Of a stretch of 64,000 nt of DNA, positions 34,300 through 42,859 are shown in pieces (positions within the stretch are counted from its first letter, which is position 1; each line of letters begins with the position of its first letter). Below the pieces are notes generated by a model that worked only from the letters and a program-made list of their open reading frames with translations, was not told the DNA's origin and did no database searches. The stretch covers positions 124,001 through 188,000 of the forward strand of contig NZ_PVTF01000010.1 of the NCBI RefSeq assembly GCF_003002815.1, given 5' to 3'. Source of the DNA: Umezawaea tangerina (GTDB taxonomy: Bacteria; Actinomycetota; Actinomycetes; Mycobacteriales; Pseudonocardiaceae). A program made the position numbers and the translations under genes.

Positions 34300-35196
34300 A
34301 TGGAAGCAGACCTGGACACCGAGCACTACGCACGGCTGACCACCGCGCGCAGCCGGGAGCTGGGCCAGGAACTCCACCTGGCCCGCAAGCGCGCCAACCT
34401 CAAGGCGACCACGGTCGCCGAGGAGCTGGGGTGGTCGGCCGGGAAGCTCAGCAAGCTGGAGAACGGTTGGCGCACAACCACCTCCTGGGACTACGGCACC
34501 CTGCTGGGCAAGCTCGGCGCCGACCAGCGCACCAGGGAACGCGTTCAGCGGATCGCGTCCGAACAGGACGTGGGCCAGTTCGTCCGCGCCCACGCGGACC
34601 GGCTGTCGGACAACCTGCTGTGCCTGACCATCCACGAGCGGGCCGCGCGGACCATGCACAAGTACGAGCCCATGGTGATCCCTGGTCTGTTGCAGACCGA
34701 GGCCTACGCACGGGCGGTGATGCTCGCCCACGAGGGCCTGTCGGAGGAGGAGCTGGAGCTGTTGGTGGCGGCCCGGATGGACCGCCAGTCGGTGCTGACC
34801 GGACAGCACTCGCCGGACACCACCTTCTACATCCACGAGGTGGCGCTGCAGGTGGTCGTCGGAGGCCCTCGGGTGATGCACGACCAGATGATGCGGCTGG
34901 CCTTCATGTGCGGCTGGTCGCGGTTGCGCCCTCGCGTGATCCCCATGGCGGCGGGCGGCCACTGGGTCCTCGGCCACGCGTACAACCTCATGACCTTCGA
35001 GAAGCACACGAAGCCGGTGGCCTACGCCGAGAACGACGTCTCGACCGTCTTCGCGGAGGAGGAGGTCGCCATCAAGCGCTTCGAGAGCAAGAGCAGGCAA
35101 CTGGCCGCGTTGGCCCTGGACGCGGAGCAGTCGTTGGCCATGTTCAGCCGCTGGGCCGACATCTACGACCGCCGAGCCGACTCCGCGGTCGCGTGA
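34300..35196 (+). CDS. XRE-type regulator with DUF5753
   Basis: About 298 residues from ATG 34300; a GTG at 34243 would add 19 residues not typical of the family. The helix-turn-helix (LGQELHLARKRANLKATTVA, then SAGKLSKLENG) is followed by the DUF5753 ligand-like domain with MVIPGLLQTEAYARAV and FYIHEVALQVVVGG. These proteins are abundant in actinomycetes and usually pair with a small DUF397 protein; none is seen next to this one. Confidence 0.9.
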   Translation: MEADLDTEHYARLTTARSRELGQELHLARKRANLKATTVAEELGWSAGKLSKLENGWRTTTSWDYGTLLGKLGADQRTRERVQRIASEQDVGQFVRAHADRLSDNLLCLTIHERAARTMHKYEPMVIPGLLQTEAYARAVMLAHEGLSEEELELLVAARMDRQSVLTGQHSPDTTFYIHEVALQVVVGGPRVMHDQMMRLAFMCGWSRLRPRVIPMAAGGHWVLGHAYNLMTFEKHTKPVAYAENDVSTVFAEEEVAIKRFESKSRQLAALALDAEQSLAMFSRWADIYDRRADSAVA

Positions 35197-35209
35197 AGCA
35201 GACCCTGGG

Positions 35210-35686
35210 CTAGCGGGCGGGCGGGACGTTCTTGCGTTCGCGTTCGTAGCTCAGGTACATCCCGGCGGCGGCCGACACGCTGGTGAGCAGCCACACGGCG
35301 ACACCGGCGTCGTCGGTGACGCCGATGATGGGCAGGAACTCCGGCAGGACGTCGATCGGCGACACCAGGTACAGCAGCGCGAACCCCCACAGCGCCATGC
35401 GCCCCTTGGGAAGCCCGGCGTAGCCCTCCTTGCTGCGCGCGGCCCTGAGCAGCCTCGGGAGGGCGCGGGCGCGTTCGAAGACGTTGCCGACCGGCTCGGG
35501 TTCGCCCCTGGCGGCGCGGCGGCGTCGGGCCCGTGCCTTCCGGAGGAAGCCCAGGGCGATCGACAGCGCGCCGATGACGAGCAGCGCGATGCCGACCGTC
35601 GTGGGGGCGACGCCGAGCACGTCGGCGTCGCGGAAGACCAGCGTCACCAGCGCCAGGAGGACCAGCAGACCGCCGAAGAAGACCAT
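35210..35686 (-). CDS. DUF1232 (YkvA-like) membrane protein
   Basis: A 158-residue protein. Two N-terminal hydrophobic helices and a basic loop (RKARARRRRAARGE) precede the YkvA motif LLYLVSPIDVLPEFLPIIG. A final hydrophobic segment follows. Function unknown. Convergent with the XRE regulator gene; 20 bases downstream of a second small membrane protein gene on the same strand. Confidence 0.85.
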   Translation of the reverse strand: MVFFGGLLVLLALVTLVFRDADVLGVAPTTVGIALLVIGALSIALGFLRKARARRRRAARGEPEPVGNVFERARALPRLLRAARSKEGYAGLPKGRMALWGFALLYLVSPIDVLPEFLPIIGVTDDAGVAVWLLTSVSAAAGMYLSYERERKNVPPAR

Positions 35687-35705
35687 GGGTCAACTTTAGG
35701 GGTTC

Positions 35706-35915
35706 TCAGCTCCGTCCGTCGTTTACGGCGATGAGGGTCAGGGCGACGGCGCACAACAGGCACGCCGCCGCCGTGACACTGCGCCAGAGGGCCGAGTCGC
35801 CGACGGCGAGCCAGCCGTTCCACGCGGCCAACGCGAGGAAGACGATCGCCAACAGGATCAGTGCTTTGGGCAGGCGGGGGCGTCCCGTGCTCGGCAGGTC
35901 GCCGCGTCGGCTCAT
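35706..35915 (-). CDS. Small two-helix membrane protein
   Basis: A 69-residue protein with a basic N-terminus and two membrane helices (ALILLAIVFLALAAWNGWLA and VTAAACLLCAVALTLIAV). Not recognised. It lies directly upstream of the DUF1232 gene with a 19-base gap, suggesting a two-gene unit. Confidence 0.6.
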   Translation of the reverse strand: MSRRGDLPSTGRPRLPKALILLAIVFLALAAWNGWLAVGDSALWRSVTAAACLLCAVALTLIAVNDGRS

Positions 35916-35951
35916 GCACTACAAAGCGTTTCAGAGCGCCCCGGCGTTACG

Positions 35952-37196
35952 TCAGGCCGGAACACTCCAGCCAAGGGGCTGTTCGGACTCGTCGTTGTAG
36001 CCCACCCAGTGGTTCTCGTGGAAGACGGCGTGCTCCGCCGTTCGGCCGAACGCGATCGAACGCGACCCCAGGGCCCGCACGGTCTCGGTCGCCTGCCGGT
36101 CGAGCAGCACGTCGATCTGGGAGCCGTCCAGCTCCTCGATCTCCTCCCAGAACGTCAGCACCCGGTTCACGTACAGCGGCACCAGGTGGTCCCTGGTCGT
36201 CTCCAGGTCGCCGTGCGCCACACCGGCCACGGCGTCGGCCAGCAGCTCCGGCCACTCGTCCGTGCCCACCCGCAGCCCCCACGGAGCCGCCTGGAGGTCG
36301 CGCGCGGACGGGAAGAGGTCGCACACCCCGCTCCAGTGGTCACCGAGGTAGCGGCCGACCGACCGGGTCACGTGCGCGACCACGACCGGGTCGGGCCGCA
36401 CGGAGGCGCTGTCGATCGCGGCACGGGCCACCGGTTCGCGGGGCGCGGGCGGGCGGACCTCGTCGGTGGTCAGCAGGACGTGGAACAACGAGTCGAGCAC
36501 CTGCTGGGGCAGCCGCAGGATCTTCGGGAACGGCGAGTTGTGCAGCTTGCGCCCCAACGGCACCTCGACCACCCGCAGGTTCTCCCGCAGGGCGTTGGCG
36601 GTCAGCCAGACGTCGATGCCGTACAGGTACGAGCTGGCGGGCCGCGCCCACGTGCGGGCGCGCTCGATGAACGCCCGGTTGAACGCGAACTCGCCGCCGA
36701 TCGGCTGCTGGACGTGCACCCCGTACACCGCGGCCAGCAACGGGCTGGCGAGGTGGTTGGTGGTGTTGGCCTCGAACCTGTTGCGCCGGTAGGCGGGCAC
36801 CGCGATGGCGGGCTCGTCGCCGTCCACGGCGCGGGCCAACCGGTCGATCCACTCCGGCTCGGTCGACCGGACGTCCGCGTCGAGCAGCAGCACCCGGTCG
36901 GCGTCCAGCCGCGCGCCCTGGTCGAGGATCTCGAACACGTTGGTGCCCTTGCCGGTGCCGATCCCGCTGGACCGCACGACCACCTTCCCCACCGTCAGCT
37001 CGGTGTCCTCGAAGCGCTCGGCCGTCCCGTCCGTGCTGCCGTTCTCGGCCAGCACCACCACGTTCCCGCCGTCGGGGAACGCGGCCCGCAGGCCCGCGTC
37101 CGCGGCGCGGGCCACGGCGGCGACGGTCGTCGCCTCGTTGCGCGCCGGGATCCCCACGACGGTGACACCGGTCCTGTTCGTCGGCATTGACACCAC
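35952..37196 (-). CDS. GT2-fold glycosyltransferase, glucosyl-3-phosphoglycerate synthase-like
   Basis: A 414-residue cytosolic enzyme. GIPARNEATTVAAV and VVLAENGSTDGTAERF are GT-A nucleotide-binding motifs, LLLDADV holds the DxD metal site, and GGEFAFNRAF plus YGIDVWLTANAL match GT81/MpgS-like glycerate glycosyltransferases. A ~130-residue C-terminal region contains WEEIEELDGSQIDVLLD. Glucosylglycerate or mannosylglycerate synthesis is the best guess. Adjacent GTG codons at 37196 and 37193 and ATG 37187 all follow a GGGGAG sequence; the second GTG has the best spacing. Confidence 0.7.
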   Translation of the reverse strand: MVSMPTNRTGVTVVGIPARNEATTVAAVARAADAGLRAAFPDGGNVVVLAENGSTDGTAERFEDTELTVGKVVVRSSGIGTGKGTNVFEILDQGARLDADRVLLLDADVRSTEPEWIDRLARAVDGDEPAIAVPAYRRNRFEANTTNHLASPLLAAVYGVHVQQPIGGEFAFNRAFIERARTWARPASSYLYGIDVWLTANALRENLRVVEVPLGRKLHNSPFPKILRLPQQVLDSLFHVLLTTDEVRPPAPREPVARAAIDSASVRPDPVVVAHVTRSVGRYLGDHWSGVCDLFPSARDLQAAPWGLRVGTDEWPELLADAVAGVAHGDLETTRDHLVPLYVNRVLTFWEEIEELDGSQIDVLLDRQATETVRALGSRSIAFGRTAEHAVFHENHWVGYNDESEQPLGWSVPA

Positions 37197-37385
37197 AACT
37201 CCCCGAGGTCGTTCGCCTGTTCGGCGGCAAGTCTTCCCCGGAATGCTGAGGACCGGTCATTACCCCAACAGGTCGGGCAGGTGAACAGTGCCGGCACCGG
37301 GGAGGTCGGCTGTCGCGCTGGTGCCACGGGACCACCCGCCGTGGACGGACCCGCCCGGCGGGTGGTCGTCCTGTGCCGGAACGGC

Positions 37386-37431
37386 GGAAGGCCGGGTGCC
37401 GTGTGGACATCCACACGGCACCCGGCCTTCC
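37386..37431. terminator. Perfect 22-bp hairpin after the redox operon
   Basis: The arms GGAAGGCCGGGTGCCGTGTG (plus GA) and their exact complement are separated by two bases. It lies 12 bases beyond the stop of the FAD reductase gene on the minus strand. No T-tract is present. Confidence 0.65.
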
Positions 37432-37443
37432 GGGTCCTCTTGA

Positions 37444-38967
37444 CTACCTGGGTGGGCGGGCGCTGCTGCGGCCGCCGCCACCGCCGGAGCGGACCAGCAG
37501 CCGCGGTTGGCCGCCGGACCTGGAGCGGATGGTCGGGCCCTGGCTCCTGCGGGGCAGGAAGGCCTCGGCCATGGCGGCCTCCAGCTCGCGCTCCTGGGCC
37601 GGGTCGACGTCGATCTCCGGTTCGAACTGCGCGGCGGGCGGAGCCTGGTACTGGGGCTCGGACTGCTGCGGTGCGTACCGGGTCGGCGGTTCGGCCACCG
37701 GCTGCTGGACCGGAGGAGCGATCGGGACCTGCTGCTCCTGCGCGACCTGCGGCTGGGGCACGAACTGGGTGCGTTCGGGCCGGGTGATGCCGTTCTGCTG
37801 GAACAGCTGCGGCGACAGCCGGATCAGGGCACCGGGGGAGTCGAGGGCGACCATGGCGACGAGCTTGCCGTCCTTGATGAAGCCGGTGATCGTCCGGTGG
37901 TCGCCGGTCGGCTGCGACAGCGTGGTCGTGTCCGTGGCCAGCGAGGCCAGGCCCGCGCCCTGGATGCGCATGCCGTACTGCTCGGTCCAGAAGCGCGGGA
38001 CCGGCGTGTACGGGCGGGAGCTGTCCCGGCCGACCAGGAGGTTCTCGGCCGCGGCGCGGCCCATCTCCACGGCGTTGAGCCAGTGCTCGACGCGGCGCTG
38101 GACGCCGCCGAAGCGCAGGTTGGGCCAGCGGGCGACGTCACCGGCGGCCACGATGTCCGTACCGCCGACCACGTGGCAGCTGGGCTCGCACATGAGCCCG
38201 TCCTCGAGGACGAGACCGGAGCCGCGCAGCCAGGACACCGAGGGCACGGAGCCGACCGCGAGGACGACGACGGCGGCGAACAGCACCTGGCCGTCGGACA
38301 GGTGGATGGCGATGCCGTTGGCCTGGCGCATCCAGTGCAGGATCTTCACGCCCAGCGCGAGCCGGGTGCCCTTGGCGCGGTGCGTGTCGGTGACGTAGTC
38401 GCCGATCACCTTGCCGGTCGCGCCGCCCAGCAGCGTGTTGCTGCGGTTGATGATCGCCACGTCGCGGCCCATGCCGCGCACCGAGGCGGCGATCTCGCAG
38501 CCGATCAGGCCGCCGCCGATGACGACGACGAGGCCCTGCGTGGTCGCGATCGAGTTGCGGATCGCGATGGCGTCGTCGACGGTCCGCAGCACGTGGACCC
38601 GCTCGTCCTGGCGGGGAGCGCCCGGCATGTGCCGGGACTCCACGCCCGTCGCGATGATCAGGCCGTCGTAGCGGACCTCCTCCCCGCCGGGGAGACCCAC
38701 CATGCGCCTGCTCGTGTCCAACGACTCGGCGGGCACTCCCAGCCGCCAGGTCGCGCCCATCTCGTCACTGATCTTGAACCCCAGCTCACGGGGGTTGAGC
38801 TCACCCGTGATGACTTCCTTGGACAGCGCCGGTCTGTGGTACGGCTTGTGCTTCTCGGCCGACAGGATCATCAGCTCGCCGTTGAAGCCCAGTTCCCGCA
38901 AGCGTTCCCCGGCCCGCAGCCCCGCCAGGCCACCGCCAACGATGACTACCCGTTCCTCCGCCTTCAC
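37444..38967 (-). CDS. FAD-dependent ferredoxin/rubredoxin reductase-like oxidoreductase with proline-rich tail
   Basis: A 507-residue protein from GTG 38967 (GTGA overlap with the membrane protein gene). FAD-binding VVIVGGGLAGLRAGERL and NAD(P)-binding VVVIGGGLIGCEIAASV are intact; DIVAAGDVARWPN contains the second FAD motif. Residues ~395-507 are a low-complexity Gln/Pro tail ending in an Arg-rich stretch, unusual for this family and perhaps a membrane or partner tether. It should pass electrons from NAD(P)H to the ferredoxin domain encoded immediately upstream. A strong hairpin follows. Confidence 0.88.
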   Translation of the reverse strand: MKAEERVVIVGGGLAGLRAGERLRELGFNGELMILSAEKHKPYHRPALSKEVITGELNPRELGFKISDEMGATWRLGVPAESLDTSRRMVGLPGGEEVRYDGLIIATGVESRHMPGAPRQDERVHVLRTVDDAIAIRNSIATTQGLVVVIGGGLIGCEIAASVRGMGRDVAIINRSNTLLGGATGKVIGDYVTDTHRAKGTRLALGVKILHWMRQANGIAIHLSDGQVLFAAVVVLAVGSVPSVSWLRGSGLVLEDGLMCEPSCHVVGGTDIVAAGDVARWPNLRFGGVQRRVEHWLNAVEMGRAAAENLLVGRDSSRPYTPVPRFWTEQYGMRIQGAGLASLATDTTTLSQPTGDHRTITGFIKDGKLVAMVALDSPGALIRLSPQLFQQNGITRPERTQFVPQPQVAQEQQVPIAPPVQQPVAEPPTRYAPQQSEPQYQAPPAAQFEPEIDVDPAQERELEAAMAEAFLPRRSQGPTIRSRSGGQPRLLVRSGGGGGRSSARPPR

Positions 38968-39797
38968 CGCACACGCTCCCGCAGTTCGATCGCCCGCATG
39001 GGGCAGGACCTGGCCGCCGTGCGGACCTTCGCGAACAGCTCGGGCGAAGGCCTGCGCTCGTAGGTCAACCTGTTGTCCTCGATGAGTTGGAACACTTCCG
39101 GTGCCTCGGCCTGGCAGACGCCGTACCTGTGGCACCGGTGGTTGTCGACGCTGACATCCATGGCGTTTCCGCCGCCGGTCGGTTCGGGCTCGAAGCCCGG
39201 CTCGGGCTCCATCATCCCGAGTCGCATGAGGATCTCCGCCGGCAGGAACCTCGCGATGGCGATCGTAGCCGTCGGGATCAAGATCGTCAGCCCCGCGAGC
39301 CACAGGATCGCCAGGTTCCCGTTGGCGATGGCCCCGAACCAGGAGTGGACGATCGTGATCGTCACCGCGACGTAGGCCATCTGGTGGAACCGCAACCACT
39401 TGCGGTACAGGGCCTTCTTGCGCAGACCCACCGTGAAGGCGATGGCGATCATCAGCTCGAGCCCGACGATGCCGAGCGCGTGCCGGAGCAGGCCGCCGTT
39501 CACGAAGGGGAAGAGGACCTTGATCAGTCCGAAGTCGATGGTCTTCAACATGGTGAAGCAGAAGGCGTGGAGGCTGCCGAACGCCAGCGCGAGGGTCGCG
39601 AGCACCATGTGGGTGTTGCGGAGACCTTGCGTGCCGGTGATCTTGTGGGCCCAGCCGGTGGCGATGAGGACGCCCCAGGCGAGGGTCGCGCACATGGTCG
39701 CGTAGGCAAGACGGGCCGAGAGCTGGGCAACGCTCTTCACTCCGGCGTCTTGGTCGGCGCTTGCCTGAGCGAGCAGGAGCGGGACCTGGTTGAACAC
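38964..39797 (-). CDS. Ferric reductase-like b-type cytochrome fused to a 3Fe-4S-type ferredoxin
   Basis: A 277-residue protein from GTG 39797, with GGAGG seven bases upstream. Six membrane helices (residues ~28-190) hold His63 and His77, and His138 and His151: two pairs spaced 13 and 12 residues apart, as in bis-heme ferric reductases. The C-terminal ~65 residues form a small ferredoxin: Cys222-x5-Cys228 (CHRYGVC), APEVF, and Cys265-Pro (SCPMRAIEL). A tyrosine sits where a fourth cysteine would be, so a 3Fe-4S cluster is likely. It probably accepts electrons from the FAD reductase and passes them across the membrane. The fusion is uncommon. Confidence 0.82.
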   Translation of the reverse strand: MFNQVPLLLAQASADQDAGVKSVAQLSARLAYATMCATLAWGVLIATGWAHKITGTQGLRNTHMVLATLALAFGSLHAFCFTMLKTIDFGLIKVLFPFVNGGLLRHALGIVGLELMIAIAFTVGLRKKALYRKWLRFHQMAYVAVTITIVHSWFGAIANGNLAILWLAGLTILIPTATIAIARFLPAEILMRLGMMEPEPGFEPEPTGGGNAMDVSVDNHRCHRYGVCQAEAPEVFQLIEDNRLTYERRPSPELFAKVRTAARSCPMRAIELRERVR

Positions 39798-39851
39798 GTG
39801 GAACCTCCGAGAAAACGGCGGGGTGGAGACAGCTCGGGGGACGGGGGCGGT

Positions 39852-39903
39852 ACCCGCCCGCCCTGGCGTGCAGGAGTGTTCACGCCAGGACGGACGGGCG
39901 GGT
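39852..39903. terminator. Long interrupted hairpin between DUF4142 gene and redox operon
   Basis: ACCCGCCCG...CCTGGCGTG pairs with CACGCCAGG...CGGGCGGGT around a 10-base loop with a small internal mismatch. It lies downstream of the DUF4142 gene and 55 bases upstream of the membrane cytochrome start. Terminator or leader attenuator. Confidence 0.5.
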
Positions 39904-39998
39904 GGAAACAGTTCCGCGATGGAAGTCGTCGTGTCCTCTCGGACCACCTCCCTCCTCGTTCGCGGGGAGCCGGGGTTCGCACCCCGGCACGGCTTCGG

Positions 39999-40766
39999 TC
40001 ACTTCACCGAATGCCTGGGTTTCGTCAGGCGCAGCAGGGCGGTCGTGACGACCGCTCCCACCAGGACGATGAGGCCGATCATCAGCGGGCTCGGGCCGTC
40101 GGAGGACAGCAGTCCACCGAGGAACCCGGACCGCGCGGCCAGAGCCGGATCGCCGCCGTTCGGGCCCATGCCCGCCATGCCACCCGCGGGGACCGGGTCG
40201 GCCAGTCCCTGCGCGTTGACGAGGTTGGTGCTCTCCAGCAGCGTCATGTGCTTCTGCACGATGTTGTTGGAGATCTGGGCGAACTCCCGGATGGCCTCGT
40301 TGCCCGTGCCGGCTCGAACCTTAGCGATAGCACCGAACACTTGGCCATGGGCGGCCCGCAACCGGTTCGCGAACGTCTGGTCGAAGGCCGCGCCGTTGAG
40401 GCCGCGGAGCTCGTCCATCCACGACTGCTGGTTGGGGTTGGCCACCGACGGCAGCGGCACACCCATCTGCTCGGCCAGCTTCGTCACGCGCTGGTCGAGG
40501 AACTGGTGGTCGCTGGCCAGCTGGGCGCCGACCTCCTTGACCCGCTGGGCCTCGGCGCGGGTCTGCGCCTCCTCGCCCATCGGGCCTTCCCACAAGCCCG
40601 CTTGGCGGACCTTGACGAGCAGGTCCTTGTCGGACTCGGTGATCACGCCGAGCGGGGTCTGCTGACCGGGCTCGGCGGCGGTCGCGGTGCCGGTCACGGC
40701 CACCGCGAGGAAGAACTGGAGTGCGAGCAGCACGCCGAGGAACCGCTTGGGGGACACGAAGGTCAC
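39999..40766 (-). CDS. DUF4142 exported protein with C-terminal membrane anchor
   Basis: A 255-residue protein: signal peptide (FLGVLLALQFFLAVAVTGTA), a helical DUF4142 domain (ESDKDLLVKVRQAGLWEG to about residue 185, with a HQFLDQRVTKLAEQ helix) and a C-terminal helix (LMIGLIVLVGAVVTTALL). The family is ferritin-like and helical but has no proven function. It starts one base after the lipoprotein stop, so the two form an operon that may read on into the redox genes. Confidence 0.85.
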   Translation of the reverse strand: MTFVSPKRFLGVLLALQFFLAVAVTGTATAAEPGQQTPLGVITESDKDLLVKVRQAGLWEGPMGEEAQTRAEAQRVKEVGAQLASDHQFLDQRVTKLAEQMGVPLPSVANPNQQSWMDELRGLNGAAFDQTFANRLRAAHGQVFGAIAKVRAGTGNEAIREFAQISNNIVQKHMTLLESTNLVNAQGLADPVPAGGMAGMGPNGGDPALAARSGFLGGLLSSDGPSPLMIGLIVLVGAVVTTALLRLTKPRHSVK

Positions 40767-40767
40767 C

Positions 40768-41373
40768 TCAGTACCCCTCCGCGCCGGTCGTCGGCGTCGT
40801 CGCCGCGCCGGTCGCGGACTGGGCCTTGCCGCCCTCGGGGGTGACGACCCACCAGGTGCCGCCCTTGCCCTGGCCGTTGGTGCGGCTGGGGGCCTTGTCG
40901 CCGGTGAACCGGTAGAGCGGCCACCCGGCGAGGGTCGCCTGCTTCGTCCCGTCGGCGCGGACGACCTCGCCCACGATCGTCGGGTCCACGCCGCTCACCA
41001 TGGTGTGCGAGCTGGTGGGGACCGGGGTCCACGTCTTCGCGCAGTCGCCCTCGCAGGCCGACTTCGGGGGCTTCGCGGTGTCCTTGTCGTAGCGGTAGAG
41101 CGCGTAGCCGTCCCGGTCGGCGACGAACCAGCCGACGTCCTTGGACTCCGTCGCCGAGAGCTGCAGGGTGGTCTCGCCACCCGCGCTGCCCTTCTTGGGG
41201 GACTCCCCCGTGCCGCCCGCCGTGCCCGCGGCGTTGCCGTTGGGGGCGGCGTCGTAGCCGGGGTCGGTCGAGGGCCCACCGGTCGCGGCGGGCACCGCGC
41301 ACGCGCTGGCGAGGACGAGGGCGGCGGCTGCGGGAACGAGCAGCAGCGGCCGCCTGACATGTCGGCTTCGCAT
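40768..41373 (-). CDS. Lipoprotein with YxLYxxxxD repeats (SCO0930-like)
   Basis: A 201-residue secreted lipoprotein from ATG 41373. Signal and lipobox: LLLVPAAAALVLASAC. Two repeats of the conserved motif follow: YALYRYDKDT with SACEGDCAKTWTPV, and WPLYRFTGDKAPSRTNGQG ending in WWVVTPEG. Proteins of this type are extracellular and suspected electron-transfer or oxidative-stress partners. An ECF-type promoter lies about 90-115 bases upstream, so control by the divergent sigma factor is likely. Confidence 0.87.
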   Translation of the reverse strand: MRSRHVRRPLLLVPAAAALVLASACAVPAATGGPSTDPGYDAAPNGNAAGTAGGTGESPKKGSAGGETTLQLSATESKDVGWFVADRDGYALYRYDKDTAKPPKSACEGDCAKTWTPVPTSSHTMVSGVDPTIVGEVVRADGTKQATLAGWPLYRFTGDKAPSRTNGQGKGGTWWVVTPEGGKAQSATGAATTPTTGAEGY

Positions 41374-41460
41374 CACGTGGGTCCCTTCTCTCCTGTCCGG
41401 ATCCGCCGATCGGCCTAATGGGCTGGAGGTGCCCCCAGGCCAATGTGGCGGATACCTAGG

Positions 41461-41488
41461 AGTACGGTCCGGCCTGGATGAAGGTTCA
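41461..41488 (-). promoter_or_regulatory. ECF sigma-type promoter for the lipoprotein operon
   Basis: On the minus strand TGAACC (41483-41488), 16 bases, then CGTACT (41461-41466). The -35 GAAC core and -10 CGT are the pattern read by SigL/SigK-type ECF factors, one of which is encoded divergently. Confidence 0.6.
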
Positions 41489-41550
41489 CAAACGATTCGA
41501 AAACTTTTCTTCCGCCAAAACTCTCGACTAGAAGGCGAACTCAAGCCAAG

Positions 41551-42114
41551 ATGCGTGACGTGGCGCGGCACAGACGTACGCAAACCGAGCGTGATCAGAT
41601 GTGGCAACCGGACGGAAGTCTGGAAGACGAACTGATCCGACGGCTATACCAAGAATTCGGTAGTCCCCTGCTGGGACATGCCATGCGGTTGACCGGTCAC
41701 GACCGGCAATGGGCAGAGGACATCGTGCAGGAAACGCTCGTCAGAGCCTGGCGCAACGCCGAGAAGCTCGAGCGCGACCCGGTGCTGCTCCGATCGTGGC
41801 TGTTCACGGTGGCTCGACGCCTGGTCATCGACGACCGGCGCAAGCGCAGCGTGCGACCCCAGGAGTCCCAGTTGACGCCGTCGGACGAGGCTCCGGTGCG
41901 TGACGAGGCGGACCGCACGCTCTCCGCGATCGTGGTCGCGGAAGCGATGAGCGGCCTGACCGAGGAGCACCGGGAGGCTATTCTCGAGACGTACCTGCGC
42001 GACCGGACCGTCGGCGAGGCCGCCGAGGTGCTCGGCGTACCCGCGGGTACGGTGAAGTCCAGGGTTTACTACGCACTTCGCGCCCTTCGGCGGGCACTGC
42101 AGGATCGGGGCTGA
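41551..42114 (+). CDS. ECF RNA polymerase sigma factor (SigL/SigK-like)
   Basis: Up to 187 residues; ATG 41599 (MWQPDGSLEDEL) is an equally good start. Region 2 is WAEDIVQETLVRAWRNAEKL, region 4 is LTEEHREAILETYLRDRTVG and EAAEVLGVPAGTVKSRVYYA. It pairs with the anti-sigma gene four bases downstream. The linked lipoprotein, DUF4142 and redox genes are its likely targets, given the promoter at 41461-41488. Confidence 0.92.
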   Translation: MRDVARHRRTQTERDQMWQPDGSLEDELIRRLYQEFGSPLLGHAMRLTGHDRQWAEDIVQETLVRAWRNAEKLERDPVLLRSWLFTVARRLVIDDRRKRSVRPQESQLTPSDEAPVRDEADRTLSAIVVAEAMSGLTEEHREAILETYLRDRTVGEAAEVLGVPAGTVKSRVYYALRALRRALQDRG

Positions 42115-42118
42115 CCAG

Positions 42119-42856
42119 GTGACAGCGCTGCCGGACCACATCGACGTGGCGGCGTATGTCCTCGGTGTCCTCGACGAGGACGAGGTCGACGCCTTCGAGA
42201 ACCATCTCGCCCAGTGCCGCAAGTGCGCGCTGGACCTGAAGGACTTCGCCGTTCTGCCCGACCTTCTGGACGAGGCTGACCAGGCAGGACTCCTTCGGGG
42301 GACCGCGGGGGAACGCCCCGACGGTCGCTCGGTTCGCGCGATGTTGGACTCGGTGTCGATCGACCGCGGGCGCAAGAGGCGCAACTACGCGTTGGCGGCC
42401 GCAGCGGTCGCCGTGCTCTTGATGGGTGGCACCGCCGCCGCCACCGTCAAGCTCACCTCCGGCAGCGGCAACACCTCGAACGTGGCCCAGAACACGCAGA
42501 GCCCGCCGAAGCAGTCCGCGGTGGCCAACAACGAGACCGACGTGTTCCAGGAGCTCAGCCGCTCCGACCCCAAGACGGGGCTCAAGGCCAAGATCCACGC
42601 CCGTCCCGAGGCGTGGGGCACGTCCATCGAGTTCGAAGTAGAGGGCGCCAAGGGGCCCGGCCGGTGCGAGCTGGTCGCCCTGACGCGCGACGGGGGCACG
42701 ATGCCCGTGACGACGTGGCTGGTCGGCGCACCCGCGCTGAACGGCGACAAGGCCCCCGTCCAGCTGGACGGAGGCCTTGGCATGCGGTGGAACGAGATCG
42801 CCGCGTTCGTGGTGCGCGACAGCAGTGGTGCGACCCTGCTGAACATGCCCACCTGA
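42119..42856 (+). CDS. Membrane anti-sigma factor, zinc-finger HC2 plus RskA-like domain
   Basis: A 245-residue protein starting at GTG. The N-terminal zinc motif is His29-x3-Cys33-x2-Cys36 (NHLAQCRKC), a redox-sensitive site in ZAS anti-sigma factors. One membrane helix (NYALAAAAVAVLLMGGTAAA) is followed by an extracytoplasmic RskA-like domain (ELSRSDPKTGLKAKIHA, TWLVGAPALNGD). It should hold the ECF sigma factor inactive until a signal outside the membrane or zinc loss releases it. Confidence 0.9.
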   Translation: MTALPDHIDVAAYVLGVLDEDEVDAFENHLAQCRKCALDLKDFAVLPDLLDEADQAGLLRGTAGERPDGRSVRAMLDSVSIDRGRKRRNYALAAAAVAVLLMGGTAAATVKLTSGSGNTSNVAQNTQSPPKQSAVANNETDVFQELSRSDPKTGLKAKIHARPEAWGTSIEFEVEGAKGPGRCELVALTRDGGTMPVTTWLVGAPALNGDKAPVQLDGGLGMRWNEIAAFVVRDSSGATLLNMPT

Positions 42857-42859
42857 GTC

